Assembly (NCBI GenBank): GCA_013289165.1
Contig: JABDAL010000015.1
Coordinates: 1-38,479 of the forward strand
Origin: Bacteroidota bacterium
Lineage (GTDB): Bacteria > Bacteroidota > Bacteroidia > JABEUT01
Length of the DNA: 38,479 nt
Direction: 5' to 3'
Below, one piece after another: positions 17,204 to 27,000 of the stretch. The notes under the pieces were generated by a model. That model saw only the letters and a program-made list of their open reading frames with translations, had not been told where the DNA came from and made no database searches. Each line of letters begins with the position of its first letter. The first letter of the stretch is position 1. The position numbers and the translations under genes were made by a program.

Positions 17204-17974
17204 TTGAAACTCCTTTCTTTTATTCTTTTCTTACTTCTATTTCAATCTCCCCTAAAAGTTTTTTCACAATCTCAGGATTCTTTACATCCCACACGCTTCG
17301 ATAAATATTATATCTATTCGGGCATATTTGATGCCCACGACCAGGCTGTTGCTCCTTTTCATTGGAATACCACTCAATGGCTGACCTGTGGAACTATAGC
17401 CATAGTCGAATGCGGAATGATATTTGGAGGCGGAGATAAAAATTTGCAATCATATGCTCAACAACACCGTAATTCTACAACCAATTTTATCGAAGATAAT
17501 ATAGGAGACCCTTTTGGAGATGGGCTTTACCCGGGTATTATAATAGGAACTAGCTATTTGGTTGGATGTATTTCACACAATAACCATATAAAACATATGG
17601 CTATGCTTACTGCTAAATCAGTAGTTATAAGCGGGGCCACTACATTTGTTCTGCAAGCCCTCACCGGACGCCATGACCCTTATGAAGTTAATAATCCCAA
17701 AAATTGGTCCGGACCGGGAAATCTTTCATACGATTCTTATCCCTCTGAACATACAACCTTAGCATTCTCCACTGCCACTATGATTGCTCTTGAGTATCCT
17801 CGCCCAATCATTATTCCTATCGCGGCGTACAGTCTTGCTACTGTAACTGCATTAGGGCGTATTAATGGCAACTATCATTGGGGTTCTGATATATTGATGG
17901 GGGCAGCTATCGGATATTTTACTTCGAGATTAATCTTTCGTCACAATAATTGGGATAAGTGTCGCAAACTATAA
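17204..17974 (+). CDS. Exported PAP2-family phosphatase-like protein
   Basis: The 256-residue protein starts at TTG (17204), since no ATG would keep the signal peptide (MKLLSFILFLLLFQSPLKVFSQ). PAP2 motifs are seen in order: QALTGRHDP (motif 1), YPSEHT (motif 2), GRINGNYHWGSD (motif 3). Both catalytic histidines and the terminal Asp are kept, but motif 1 lacks the usual Lys and Arg (K-x6-RP reads Q-x6-DP), and motif 2 is PSEH instead of PSGH. Known of the family: phosphohydrolases for lipid phosphates such as undecaprenyl pyrophosphate or phosphatidate. The motif changes make activity uncertain. It is monocistronic. Confidence 0.87.
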   Translation: MKLLSFILFLLLFQSPLKVFSQSQDSLHPTRFDKYYIYSGIFDAHDQAVAPFHWNTTQWLTCGTIAIVECGMIFGGGDKNLQSYAQQHRNSTTNFIEDNIGDPFGDGLYPGIIIGTSYLVGCISHNNHIKHMAMLTAKSVVISGATTFVLQALTGRHDPYEVNNPKNWSGPGNLSYDSYPSEHTTLAFSTATMIALEYPRPIIIPIAAYSLATVTALGRINGNYHWGSDILMGAAIGYFTSRLIFRHNNWDKCRKL

Positions 17975-18035
17975 GCACCATAATTATAGTTGTTTATTGC
18001 TTTTCTTTTACGTTACTTTACGCTTGAAATGTCTG

Positions 18036-18043
18036 TAAATTTG
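18036..18043 (+). promoter_or_regulatory. Putative promoter of the PKS-methyltransferase operon, -7 element
   Basis: TAAATTTG is a full TAnnTTTG match, 93 bp before the PKS ATG, leaving a leader of about 85 bases. The leader includes the palindrome ATTACGTAAT at 18118-18127, 9 bp before the ATG. Confidence 0.45.
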
Positions 18044-18136
18044 TATAACTACCAACCAAATTACAATTAATGTACTCTATATTACTCTCTATCCTACCCT
18101 GTTCCTGTAAAAATAAAATTACGTAATTACAAGACA

Positions 18137-19201
18137 ATGCCTTTATTAGCAGCCATATCAAAAATTGATTTCCCCTTTAAGGTTGCGCAGGAACAAGTAA
18201 AACAATGCGCCAAAGACATATTTATATCTTCCTTTCCACAGGTAGAACGAATGTCGGGTGCTTTTGATAATACGGAAATAAAAACCCGGAATTTTTGTAA
18301 GCCTCTTGACTATTATACTAACCCACATACTTTCAGGGAACAAAATCTGGAATACATACAAACATCTTTGAAGTACTCTGTAAAAGCCATTGAAGAGTGC
18401 ATAGCTTCTGCACACATAAAAAAGGAAGAAATAACCGACATTATTTTTGTTTCCACTACGGGGCTTTCTACACCCAGCATAGATGCACTCATTATTAATA
18501 AAATGCATTTGAGCCCCACCATTCGCCGTACACCCATTTTCGGATTGGGCTGTGCAGGCGGGGTTGCCGGTTTTTCAAAAGCGAATGTGTTGGCAAAGGA
18601 AAATCCGGATGCAGTAGTACTACTTGTATCAGTGGAACTATGTTCTCTCACTTTTTTAAGAAATGACTATAGTAAGAGTAATTTTATAGGTTCCAGCCTG
18701 TTTTCCGATGGAGTAGCTGCTTGCATTATTGTGGGTGACAATCGTACTACCAAAACAAAAAATGCAATAAGCATAATGGCCTCCCAAAGCAAACTCTATT
18801 ATGATACACTGGATGTAATGGGCTGGGAATTTTGCGATGAAGGATTTAAAGTTTTATTTTCTCAGGACATCCCAACCATTATTACCAAAAACATTTATAG
18901 TGATATTTCTTCTTTTTTGGAAAAGCAACAACTCACTATTGCGGACATAAAGAATTTTATCTTTCATCCCGGAGGCAAGAAAGTACTAGCAGCCTATCAA
19001 GAGGCATTGACAGTGAACGGTGATTTTTTGAAAAACACAAGAGAAGTAATGATCAACAACGGTAATATGTCGGGGCCTACAGTTTTATATGTATTCGAAA
19101 AGTTTTTTTCCGAAGGTTTTGAAAACGGATATGGTCTAATGGTAGCAATGGGGCCTGGTTTTTCGAGTGAGATGGCGTTATTGAAGATGAACAACAAGTA
19201 A
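18137..19201 (+). CDS. Type III polyketide synthase (chalcone/stilbene synthase family)
   Basis: The 354-residue protein has the thiolase fold of type III PKSs and their complete catalytic triad: Cys139 in GLGCAGG, His277 in FHPGGKK, Asn310 in NNGNMSGPT. It also has VSTTGLSTPSID and the C-terminal GPGFSSEM loop (family GPG-x-[TS]-x-E). Known reaction: iterative decarboxylative condensation of malonyl-CoA on a CoA starter, giving pyrones, resorcinols or phloroglucinols. One base separates its stop from a membrane methyltransferase gene. That arrangement recalls bpsA-bpsB of Bacillus and srsA-srsB of Streptomyces, which make O-methylated alkylpyrones or alkylresorcinols. A lipidic phenol or pyrone is the best inference here. 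Confidence 0.94.
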   Translation: MPLLAAISKIDFPFKVAQEQVKQCAKDIFISSFPQVERMSGAFDNTEIKTRNFCKPLDYYTNPHTFREQNLEYIQTSLKYSVKAIEECIASAHIKKEEITDIIFVSTTGLSTPSIDALIINKMHLSPTIRRTPIFGLGCAGGVAGFSKANVLAKENPDAVVLLVSVELCSLTFLRNDYSKSNFIGSSLFSDGVAACIIVGDNRTTKTKNAISIMASQSKLYYDTLDVMGWEFCDEGFKVLFSQDIPTIITKNIYSDISSFLEKQQLTIADIKNFIFHPGGKKVLAAYQEALTVNGDFLKNTREVMINNGNMSGPTVLYVFEKFFSEGFENGYGLMVAMGPGFSSEMALLKMNNK

Positions 19202-19202
19202 G

Positions 19203-19694
19203 ATGGCTTTTATTCTTTTTATTTCATTTGTTATTCTTCTCCGTATAGGAGAATTGCTTCTTTCAAAACAAAATGAGAAATGGCTGCTTGAAAATAATGC
19301 CGTAGAATACGGGAAAAAACATTATCCGATTATTGTAGCTCTCCATATTTTATTCTTTGTTTCATTGATTTTTGAATATTGTGTAACACCATCCGAATCC
19401 TGCAATCCATTTTTACTCATTTTCTATTTTATCCTTATTTTCTTCAAGGTTTGGGTTATTTTATCCTTGGGAGTATTCTGGAACACAAAAATTTATCGCA
19501 TTGCCAATACACCCCCTATAAAAACCGGCCCTTATAAATATTTAAAACATCCTAATTATTTAATTGTAGTTGCTGAAATTGCTATTATTCCACTTATATT
19601 TCATTTGTATTACACAGCCCTTATTTTTAGTGTACTCAATTTGGTTGTATTATCAATTCGGGTAAGAGAAGAAAATAAGGCTTTACAAGCATGA
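19203..19694 (+). CDS. Isoprenylcysteine-methyltransferase-like membrane methyltransferase
   Basis: The 163-residue protein has about four to five hydrophobic helices and ends with the ICMT/phospholipid-methyltransferase signature GPYKYLKHPNYL (G-P-Y-x3-[RK]HP-x-Y). The late NLVVLSIRVREENKAL has the conserved R-x-x-x-E. Known family role: S-adenosylmethionine-dependent methylation at the membrane. The Bacillus BpsB (YpbQ) and Streptomyces SrsB relatives O-methylate type III PKS products. The ATG lies one base past the PKS stop, so it should be translationally coupled and act on the PKS product. The SrsC-type flavin hydroxylase found in some clusters is absent here. Confidence 0.88.
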   Translation: MAFILFISFVILLRIGELLLSKQNEKWLLENNAVEYGKKHYPIIVALHILFFVSLIFEYCVTPSESCNPFLLIFYFILIFFKVWVILSLGVFWNTKIYRIANTPPIKTGPYKYLKHPNYLIVVAEIAIIPLIFHLYYTALIFSVLNLVVLSIRVREENKALQA

Positions 19695-19751
19695 AATTGC
19701 AAAGAAATCCGGGGGAAAATAAATACATTCCTGTTAGAATAAAAATTAGGG

Positions 19752-19759
19752 TAACTTTG
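19752..19759 (+). promoter_or_regulatory. rseP promoter, -7 element
   Basis: TAACTTTG is a full TAnnTTTG match, 19 bp before the ATG at 19779. Confidence 0.5.
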
Positions 19760-19778
19760 TCACTTTTGCAATTTAACT

Positions 19779-21095
19779 ATGGGTACCCTCGTCGAAATTT
19801 CGCAGTTTCTTCTTAGTCTTTCTATCTTAATCTTATTACACGAAACAGGCCATTTTTTAGCAGCTCGTTTATTCAAGATACGTGTAGAAAAATTTTACCT
19901 CTTTTTTGACCCTTGGTTTTCTATTTTTAAATACAAAAAGGGAGACACAGAATATGGTATTGGATGGCTGCCTCTCGGAGGATATGTAAAGATTTCGGGA
20001 ATGATAGACGAATCTATGGACAAGGAACAGATGAAACTGCCTCCTGAACCATGGGAGTTTCGCTCGAAACCGGGATGGCAAAGATTAATTGTAATGATTG
20101 CGGGTGTAACTGTCAATTTGCTATTAGGTATTGTTATTTACTCCTCCCTTTCTTTTATAAATGGCACTTCCTATCTGCCCATTAAGAATATTAAATATGG
20201 ACTCTATTGCGATTCATTAGCTACGAAAATTGGCCTAAGAAGTACAGATACTATTGTCGCGGTGAATGGAAAAACGGTTACCCGTTTCGATTCGATTACC
20301 CAGGATATTATTTTTGGAAAAGCTAAATCAGTAGAAGTATTGAGGGCAGGGAAAAGAGTAAGCCTGCCCATTTCTGAAACTGATTATGCAGGAATTTTAG
20401 GTGATGCTAAAGGATTTATTGACTACCTCATTCCGTTTAGTGTAGATTCTGTGGCAGTAGGCTCCGCAGCTGAAAAAGCCGGAATAAAAAAGGGAGACCG
20501 GATTACACGCGTAGACACTGTAAATACACTTTACTATCAACCCTTCACAACAACTCTCCAAAAGTTTAAAAATAAGGACGTCTCGCTAACTATACTTTCT
20601 CCTAACGGACAAACACGTTCATCACAAGCACATATAGATGATGATGGCAAACTGGGCTTCTTTGCGAAACCTGATTCGGTAAACTATGTTCATGTAAATT
20701 ACTCATTACTGCAATCTATCCCGGTAGGTATTCATATGGCATTTGCTACAGTAAAGAATTTTGCCATCCAGCTTAACATTATTTTTACCGTTAAAGGTGC
20801 CCATAAACAAATAGGGAGCTTTATTACCATTGCTAAAGGATATGGAAAAGTGTGGGATTGGGGTCATTTTTGGCTATTTACTGCTCTTATCTCCATCATG
20901 CTTGCTTTTGTAAATATTCTACCCATTCCGGCATTGGACGGGGGGCATGTGATGTTCCTGCTCTATGAAATGATAACGGGGCGCAAGCCTAATGAAAAAG
21001 TGATGGAATATGCACAATGGGCAGGCATGCTTTTACTGCTTACCGTTATTATTTATGCTAACGGCCTTGATATAGGCAGGCTTCTCCATAAATAA
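19779..21095 (+). CDS. rseP: Site-2 protease RseP (M50 intramembrane metalloprotease)
   Basis: The 438-residue protein has HETGH (21-25) in the first membrane helix. It continues with the membrane-surface loop LPLGGYVKISGM, two PDZ-like periplasmic modules (about 125-300), and a C-terminal helix with NILPIPALDGGH (about residue 385), whose Asp completes the zinc site. Known role: intramembrane cleavage of anti-sigma factors or remnant signal peptides in regulated proteolysis at the inner membrane. It is followed after 2 bp by a secreted protein of unknown function. No dxr or bamA neighbour, common elsewhere, is present. Confidence 0.96.
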   Translation: MGTLVEISQFLLSLSILILLHETGHFLAARLFKIRVEKFYLFFDPWFSIFKYKKGDTEYGIGWLPLGGYVKISGMIDESMDKEQMKLPPEPWEFRSKPGWQRLIVMIAGVTVNLLLGIVIYSSLSFINGTSYLPIKNIKYGLYCDSLATKIGLRSTDTIVAVNGKTVTRFDSITQDIIFGKAKSVEVLRAGKRVSLPISETDYAGILGDAKGFIDYLIPFSVDSVAVGSAAEKAGIKKGDRITRVDTVNTLYYQPFTTTLQKFKNKDVSLTILSPNGQTRSSQAHIDDDGKLGFFAKPDSVNYVHVNYSLLQSIPVGIHMAFATVKNFAIQLNIIFTVKGAHKQIGSFITIAKGYGKVWDWGHFWLFTALISIMLAFVNILPIPALDGGHVMFLLYEMITGRKPNEKVMEYAQWAGMLLLLTVIIYANGLDIGRLLHK

Positions 21096-21097
21096 AG

Positions 21098-21928
21098 ATG
21101 TTTAAAACATCCCGGAAAATATTTCTTTGCCTGAGGCTACTGGTTTTCTCTGTTGCTATATATGCACAGCATAGCGGAGACACGGTAAAAAGCAAAGCCC
21201 GTACAAAACATAAAATTCTATTGGTGCCCCTTAAGACTACTATGCTTATGAGTGCAATAGACAAAGCGGTAAATACAGCTACGCATTTTAGCTATAACAA
21301 AATAACGGCAAGTTTCCGTTCGGGTATGGATATGGCATTGCTTACTGCATTTAAGGCTGACTATGCTACTATATCATTGCTACAGGAAGCGAAAAAAACA
21401 GATACTATACTCCCATACATTTATGCATCTATTGGATACAAGTACGACCTGGTTTCGGGACAGGATTCATCGGGAGAAAGCCATGCAGAATTTGATCTCA
21501 AAAAGCAAAAAACTCATTTTATTCAAAATGGACAATTACAGGTACCCATAGACTACAGCAAACGTTTTATGAATGTGGTTATAAGTAATCCACATCTCCT
21601 TTCCTATCTCAATAAAAACTATGATGCAGATGTGTTTGTTTTTGTAAATGAATTAGATATTAAAAATATTCCTAACGAGACTACAAGTGATCTTTCCCAA
21701 AGCAATTTCAGAAGAGAAGTTGTGGTACACTATTCTATTGTCAATATGCAAAAACAATATATAACTAAAGGAATATTAAACACCTATTTTCCCTTTAATG
21801 AGAATAATCCTGAAGCCATCAGCAAAAAATATTTCTCGTTAATTGCACAGTCCATGCTACTTCGATTGAATAAAGGAATTGAACGGCTCTCTTCCAAAGC
21901 TAAAAAGCCATCTGCAAATAGCAAGTAA
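21098..21928 (+). CDS. Secreted protein of unknown function, co-transcribed with rseP
   Basis: The 276-residue protein has a signal peptide (about 1-23, ending IYAQ), then a mixed alpha/beta protein: HKILLVPLKTTMLMSAIDKAV, ITASFRSGMDMALLTAFKA, NKNYDADVFVFVNELDI, REVVVHYSIVNMQKQYITKG. The ending is lysine-rich. The pattern of strands around DVFVFVNELDI and the VVHYSIVN strand looks like a periplasmic alpha/beta domain. I do not recognise the family. Only 2 bp separate it from rseP, so it belongs to the same transcript; a role in envelope stress or as a client is conjecture. Confidence 0.78.
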   Translation: MFKTSRKIFLCLRLLVFSVAIYAQHSGDTVKSKARTKHKILLVPLKTTMLMSAIDKAVNTATHFSYNKITASFRSGMDMALLTAFKADYATISLLQEAKKTDTILPYIYASIGYKYDLVSGQDSSGESHAEFDLKKQKTHFIQNGQLQVPIDYSKRFMNVVISNPHLLSYLNKNYDADVFVFVNELDIKNIPNETTSDLSQSNFRREVVVHYSIVNMQKQYITKGILNTYFPFNENNPEAISKKYFSLIAQSMLLRLNKGIERLSSKAKKPSANSK

Positions 21929-22009
21929 TGGCGTTTCAAAGCAGAGATTGTATTCCGTTATTTTTTGTGCCGAACAAATAAATGTTTGTAAGACCCATGT
22001 GTTAAGCGA

Positions 22010-22036
22010 ACCCTGCTCAAACAGAATGAGCAGGGT
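22010..22036 (+). terminator. Stem-loop, probable terminator of the rseP operon
   Basis: ACCCTGCTCA, loop AACAGAA, TGAGCAGGGT make a perfect 10-bp stem, 81 bp after the stop of the rseP partner gene. The U-tract is poor (AGTGGTATTTT), so it may be a weak terminator or a transcript-stabilising 3' stem. Confidence 0.5.
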
Positions 22037-22288
22037 AGTGGTATTTTGTCCGCACTATACTACCACATCCATAAAATCCTAATTTAACTACTTATCTGCT
22101 CATTTTCAAAGTAAAACGAACCTTCTGTGTCGAGTGAACCAAACTACTTTCAACAATAAATTAAATTCAGCTTTTTAAGGAACGGAGATGTTAATAACTC
22201 CTCTATGCTTCCCCCTATTTTACAAAAGTGCATTGAAACACAGGCAAATAAAATTTTAACCTACTATGTGTAAGTTAGATTTTCTTTC

Positions 22289-22296
22289 TATATTTG
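22289..22296 (+). promoter_or_regulatory. Promoter of the NHL-repeat gene, -7 element
   Basis: TATATTTG is a full TAnnTTTG match, 25 bp before the ATG at 22322. Confidence 0.5.
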
Positions 22297-22321
22297 CATC
22301 AAACTTTTAATCTCTACGAGT

Positions 22322-23773
22322 ATGAAAAACCTATTTACAAAAACACTTTTTACTTCAACTTCTTCCCGCGCTGGTTACAAGCGTTTAATAGTTGCGACTA
22401 CGGGGTTATTTTTCTTATCATTTACACTTTCTGCCCAAACAATTATTGGTACGGTTGCGGGAAATGATACTCTCGGAGCAGGTTATAGCGGGGACGGAGG
22501 AAAAGCCACTTCTGCCGAATTACATACTCCTAATGGGGTTGCTATTGGTTCTGCTCATACTATGTATATCGCCGATTTAAATAATAACATTGTAAGAAAA
22601 GTTACCAAAGCAGGAATTATAACTACTGTAGCGGGAAATAATTCATATGCTGCCGGCTACGGAGGCGATGGAGGACCTGCTACCGCTGCTGAATTAAACG
22701 GCCCTAGCGGAATTGCAGTAGATGCTTCCGGTAACCTCTATATAGCAGATAAAGGCAATAACATTATAAGAAAAGTAAATACTTCCGGAATAATAAGTAC
22801 CTATGCCGGGATTCCACACAATGGTGGATACAGTGGAAATGGAGGACCTGCTACCGCTGCTGAATTAGCTTCTCCGAATGGAGTGGCAGTGGATGCTTCC
22901 GGTAATCTTTATATTGCAGATTATAACAACTATGTTATCAGAAAAGTAAGCCCTTCAGGAACTATTACTACTTATGCAGGCGACAACAACCTGGGTTATA
23001 GTGGAGACGGTGGAGCTGCTACGGCTGCTGAAATGGCTTATCCTTGGGGTGTTGGATGCGATAATTCAGGAAATGTTTATGTAGCAGACAATAACAATAA
23101 TGTTATCCGTAAGGTAAGCTCTTCGGGAACCATTACCACCTGTGCCGGAAATAATAAGCTGGGACATGGTTATAGCGGAGACGGTGGAGCTGCTACTGCT
23201 GCCCAATTAAATCACCCTTCCGGAGTTTGCTTTGGAAATGGTAATATATTTATTTCTGATGCCGGTAACGAGGTTATCCGGATGGTGAAAACAGGAGATA
23301 GCAACAATATAGTTACTGTTGCCGGAAATAACGCCTTTGGAGGAGGATACAGCGGAGACGGAGGACCTGCTACCGCTGCTGAATTAAACTCTCCTTCGGG
23401 AGTTGCTTACGATACGGCGGGTTATGCAACTGTTCTCTATATTTCAGATGCTGACAATCAAGTTGTCCGTAAACTATCAGGCTTGACTACAGGTGTTTCT
23501 TCTGTATCTGCGGAACATGCACAAATAACGGTTTATCCGAACCCGTCCAACGGCATATTTACTATTGCAATGAAGAATACAAGCCTCAAGGTAAATACTG
23601 TAGAAGTATATAACATACTGGGAGAAAAAGTATATACCAGCTCACCTCAAAATCCTAATGGGGCTATCAACACTATTAACTTAAGTTCCCAACCCAATGG
23701 AATTTATTTATATAGAATTGTTGCTGATGGCGGAAATATAATAGGTGAAGGCAAGTTGGCCGTTCAACGTTAA
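22322..23773 (+). CDS. NHL-repeat protein with T9SS C-terminal sorting domain
   Basis: The 483-residue protein has an N-terminal signal peptide (ending LSAQ, about residue 39). Six NHL-type repeats of about 54 residues follow (about 40-390), each with AGN...GYSGDGGPATAAEL, a [SN]GVAVD turn, then LYIADxxNNxIRKV. They fold by family analogy into a six-bladed beta-propeller. A T9SS type A sorting domain follows from about 403 (VYPNPSNGIF, VEVYNILGEKVY, LSSQPNGIYLYRI). Known role of the sorting domain: export across the outer membrane by the PorU/PorV-dependent type IX system and surface attachment. The propeller is likely a binding platform; the ligand is unknown. It is bounded by its own promoter and terminator. 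Confidence 0.92.
   Translation: MKNLFTKTLFTSTSSRAGYKRLIVATTGLFFLSFTLSAQTIIGTVAGNDTLGAGYSGDGGKATSAELHTPNGVAIGSAHTMYIADLNNNIVRKVTKAGIITTVAGNNSYAAGYGGDGGPATAAELNGPSGIAVDASGNLYIADKGNNIIRKVNTSGIISTYAGIPHNGGYSGNGGPATAAELASPNGVAVDASGNLYIADYNNYVIRKVSPSGTITTYAGDNNLGYSGDGGAATAAEMAYPWGVGCDNSGNVYVADNNNNVIRKVSSSGTITTCAGNNKLGHGYSGDGGAATAAQLNHPSGVCFGNGNIFISDAGNEVIRMVKTGDSNNIVTVAGNNAFGGGYSGDGGPATAAELNSPSGVAYDTAGYATVLYISDADNQVVRKLSGLTTGVSSVSAEHAQITVYPNPSNGIFTIAMKNTSLKVNTVEVYNILGEKVYTSSPQNPNGAINTINLSSQPNGIYLYRIVADGGNIIGEGKLAVQR
22671..23386 (+). repeat. NHL-repeat DNA duplications within 22322-23773
   Basis: A 26-base stretch beginning GAGGACCTGCTACCGCTGCT and ending in GAATTA is identical at 22671-22696, 22842-22867 and 23361-23386, and near-identical in the other repeat units. 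The first two copies are 171 bp apart. Base-for-base identity, including wobble positions, suggests recent duplication or gene conversion. Confidence 0.75.
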
Positions 23774-23818
23774 AAGTTTTATTTACAGCCTCTTGGCTCA
23801 ACAAATAGGTTAATGTAT

Positions 23819-23848
23819 AATAAGGCAGTCCGAAATGGCTGCCTTATT
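23819..23848 (+). terminator. Terminator of the NHL-repeat gene
   Basis: AATAAGGCAG, a 10-base loop and CTGCCTTATT form a 10-bp stem followed by TATTTATG, 46 bp after the stop codon. Confidence 0.75.
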
Positions 23849-24046
23849 TATTTATGTATATCTCATTAAAAACTACTTCTATAACAAACCTTATTAGTTG
23901 TTTTACAGCAAGACTACGATACCCTTCTTATTCTGCCCCAACGATTGTTGTTTGTCTTCCGTTTAGGCTAACAAGGTTAATTAACTTTTTATTAAGATTT
24001 GCTTTTTGTCTTAAAATTTGTTGTTTTATATATAATACGCCACTCT

Positions 24047-27000
24047 ATGAAAAAAATTACTGTTCTGCTGTTTGTTTGCATTCTTTGTGGTGTTTTCACA
24101 ACAGGATATTCCCAGGTAATTTCTTATTATCAAACTGGTGAAGAATTTTCCGGGCCTTTTAAAAGCTGGAAAAATGTAAAAACCGATTTTGGCGCAAAAG
24201 GTGATGGTATAACAAACGATGCCCCTGCAATTAATGCTGCTCTACAGGCATTAAGAAATTCCTCTAAAGACAGCTTCAATGTCCTTTATTTCCCGGCAGG
24301 AACATATATCATAAATGATTCTTTATACAACCCAGGTGGCGACTATGCAGATATGGCAATCATAGGCGAAGACCCCGCTACTACTATCATTTCATGGAAA
24401 GGGCCCTCCCTTTCAACACCCGGACATTCGGGAGCTGCCATGTTTAACTTGCAAGGCTGGTACCTTAGAGTTTGCCGCCTCACTTTTGAGGGAAACAATA
24501 ATGCTTACAGGGGTATATTCAAAACAGGCTCGTTTTCCACTCATTGCGAATTTAGTGATTTAGTATTTAAAGATTTTAAAAATGCCATAGGGCTTGATTT
24601 TAGTGCGCCTAACTACGGGCAAGCCGAAAATGCCATCACTCGGTGTAAATTCATCGGCTGTGAAAGTGGCATAGCCAGTTGCGACTGGAACAGCCTCGAC
24701 CAATGGGTATGGTGGTGCTATTTCCAAGATTGCGGATTTGCCATTCAGCAATGCATAGGTTATTGTCAAATTTATGACAATGTTTTTGTGCGCTCTACTA
24801 TATGCGATATAAACTCTTCTCCTTACAAAAATGCCGTAGTAAATAACATATCCATCAATTCAAAATGCTTTTACAACGGGTATGAAAACTACCAAAGAGG
24901 AAATAAGATCTATAGCAATGTTGATTCATTTTATACAAACGCCGGAAGCAGCACTGTAATGCTTGATAATATTATTCGTGCTACAAAAGATTCGTTGGCG
25001 CCTGTGAGAACTAATACCAGTAATATGTTCATAGGAAATACTGTATCCAAAATCAATTCCAAATGGAGCGACTGGCCCATTCAACCTCAATATGATACCT
25101 GGGACCATGGTTTCGGCAGCAATTTTAACATAGGCAAACAGGTAGAAAAAGCCATTGACGGTAATCCCGCTACCAGCTTTGCAACACAAATTCAACCCTT
25201 TGGCGTTAAATGGAATTGTCCGCACGGCACTACCGGAAAAGCTATTAAATACACTGTTTCGGCTCCTCCAAGCAATAACGGAGATTCTCCGCTCAATTTT
25301 CAATTACTTGCCTCCAACAATTGGGGATTTACATGGGATACACTTGATGTTGAAACGGGGCAAACCTTTACCGGGGGCGGTAATCCTATATCCTATAGCA
25401 TTAAAAAGCCCGGTGCTTACAGCATGTATGAATTGGATGCACTCCCTAATGAATGGCCTTGGAATTGCAGCCAGTATTTTGGAGGCCGTTCTGTGGTAAA
25501 CACTGGTGCCCAAAGCGGGACCTATTGCGAGCAAATGGTATTGGCCATGTTCCCCAGGTATGTTTACCAGGACATAAAAATCCACGCCGATAGTTCCTAT
25601 GCAGCTTCCGGATGGATGAAGAGCAATGCCATTACTACCCATGCCTACATATTGGTTTTGTGGTATACCCAGTCTACTCCTCCCGGGCCAGGAGCCATAC
25701 CATTGGGATATGTAAAGAGCGATACCATAGGTATTATAACCGGGACTAATGGATGGACCTATTATTCCAAAACAGTCACAGCACCTTCCAATGCAGCAAG
25801 TGCACAGCTTTTCCTTGAAGACGACTATTTAGCAAGCAGCGCAGGTACCGTTTGGTACGATAATTTTTCATTTGTTGAGAATTTATCTCATACCAACCTG
25901 GCTCTTAACCCGGGCTTCGAAAATGGGGGTGTTAATACCTATCAGCAATGGTTTGAAGTAAGTGAACTTACTCTGCTGGATGCTTCCAATACTGATTTAA
26001 CAAAAAATCCTGCCGGTTTTGTTTCGGCTGCCGATGAAGCATGGGGACAATATTATCCTCTCGATAATTCGGTGGTAGATACCACTGCCATACCATTTCC
26101 TGATACAATAAAATTGCCTGGTACTCCGCAAAACCATAACCGTCAGATATTTGATGTACTAAAAAAGACAGGGAACGACGCCAAAGAAATACAATCGAAA
26201 ATAGATTCTGCAGCGCTTCTTCCACTGGGCAGCAAACCTGTGGTGCATATCCCATTTGGTTTCTTCAACGTGGATACCACCCTTACAATACCTGCCAATA
26301 GCGATATGCAAATAATTGGCGATGGACTGGGAACCGGTACCAATGCAACCACTAGTTTGGCATGGTCGGGTAAAACAGCAGGCCCATTAATGCTCTGCAA
26401 AGGGCCCAGCAGGCTTACTATAAAGGATTTGTTGCTAAATGTTCCTTACGCGTCATATTCAGGCCCCGAGGCCTTAACTATAGAAGGCGCGGATCAAATT
26501 GGAGGGCGTATTTTCGGCGACCAGTTTAATGCCGGTGGACCCCAATGGACACAGCCTTGCAGCATTGGCCTTTGGGCTAATCAAATTGAAAATAGCGACA
26601 TAACCATGATTTGCTTTTACCCCGGCTATGGTAACACTGCTATGGTAGAGGCCACCGGTGGCCCCATATTATCTTCGGGTGGAAACACCAACGGGCAAAT
26701 ATCATTGCTTGCCGGAGCTACAGGCGATTGCCAAAACATTTTTAATGTTACTAATGGGGGAAGAATAGATGCCGAAGGAATGTGGAACGAAGGTGACTGG
26801 GCGCGCACCAGCGGACTGGTAAATCTCAGCAACACCTCCGGAAAATTATCCATTGCCTGTATGTCCTGGAACCTGCTTTCATCAAAACTTCCCATGCTAA
26901 ACACCGATAATTTTAGCGGAACACTAACCCTATTATTGAATCATATTAACAATGAACCTCAAGCCTATATGCCCTTGCTTGGCAATGGCACCAATTGCAA

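Larger units (their letters stand above)
21929..22321. other. 393-bp gap without a gene
   Basis: I see no coding frame or tRNA here. It holds the stem-loop at 22010-22036 and the -7 element of the NHL gene at 22289-22296. A short inverted repeat, GTGGTA (22038-22043) with TACCAC (22061-22066), lies just after the main stem. The rest (about 22070-22280) is featureless to me. Confidence 0.6.
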
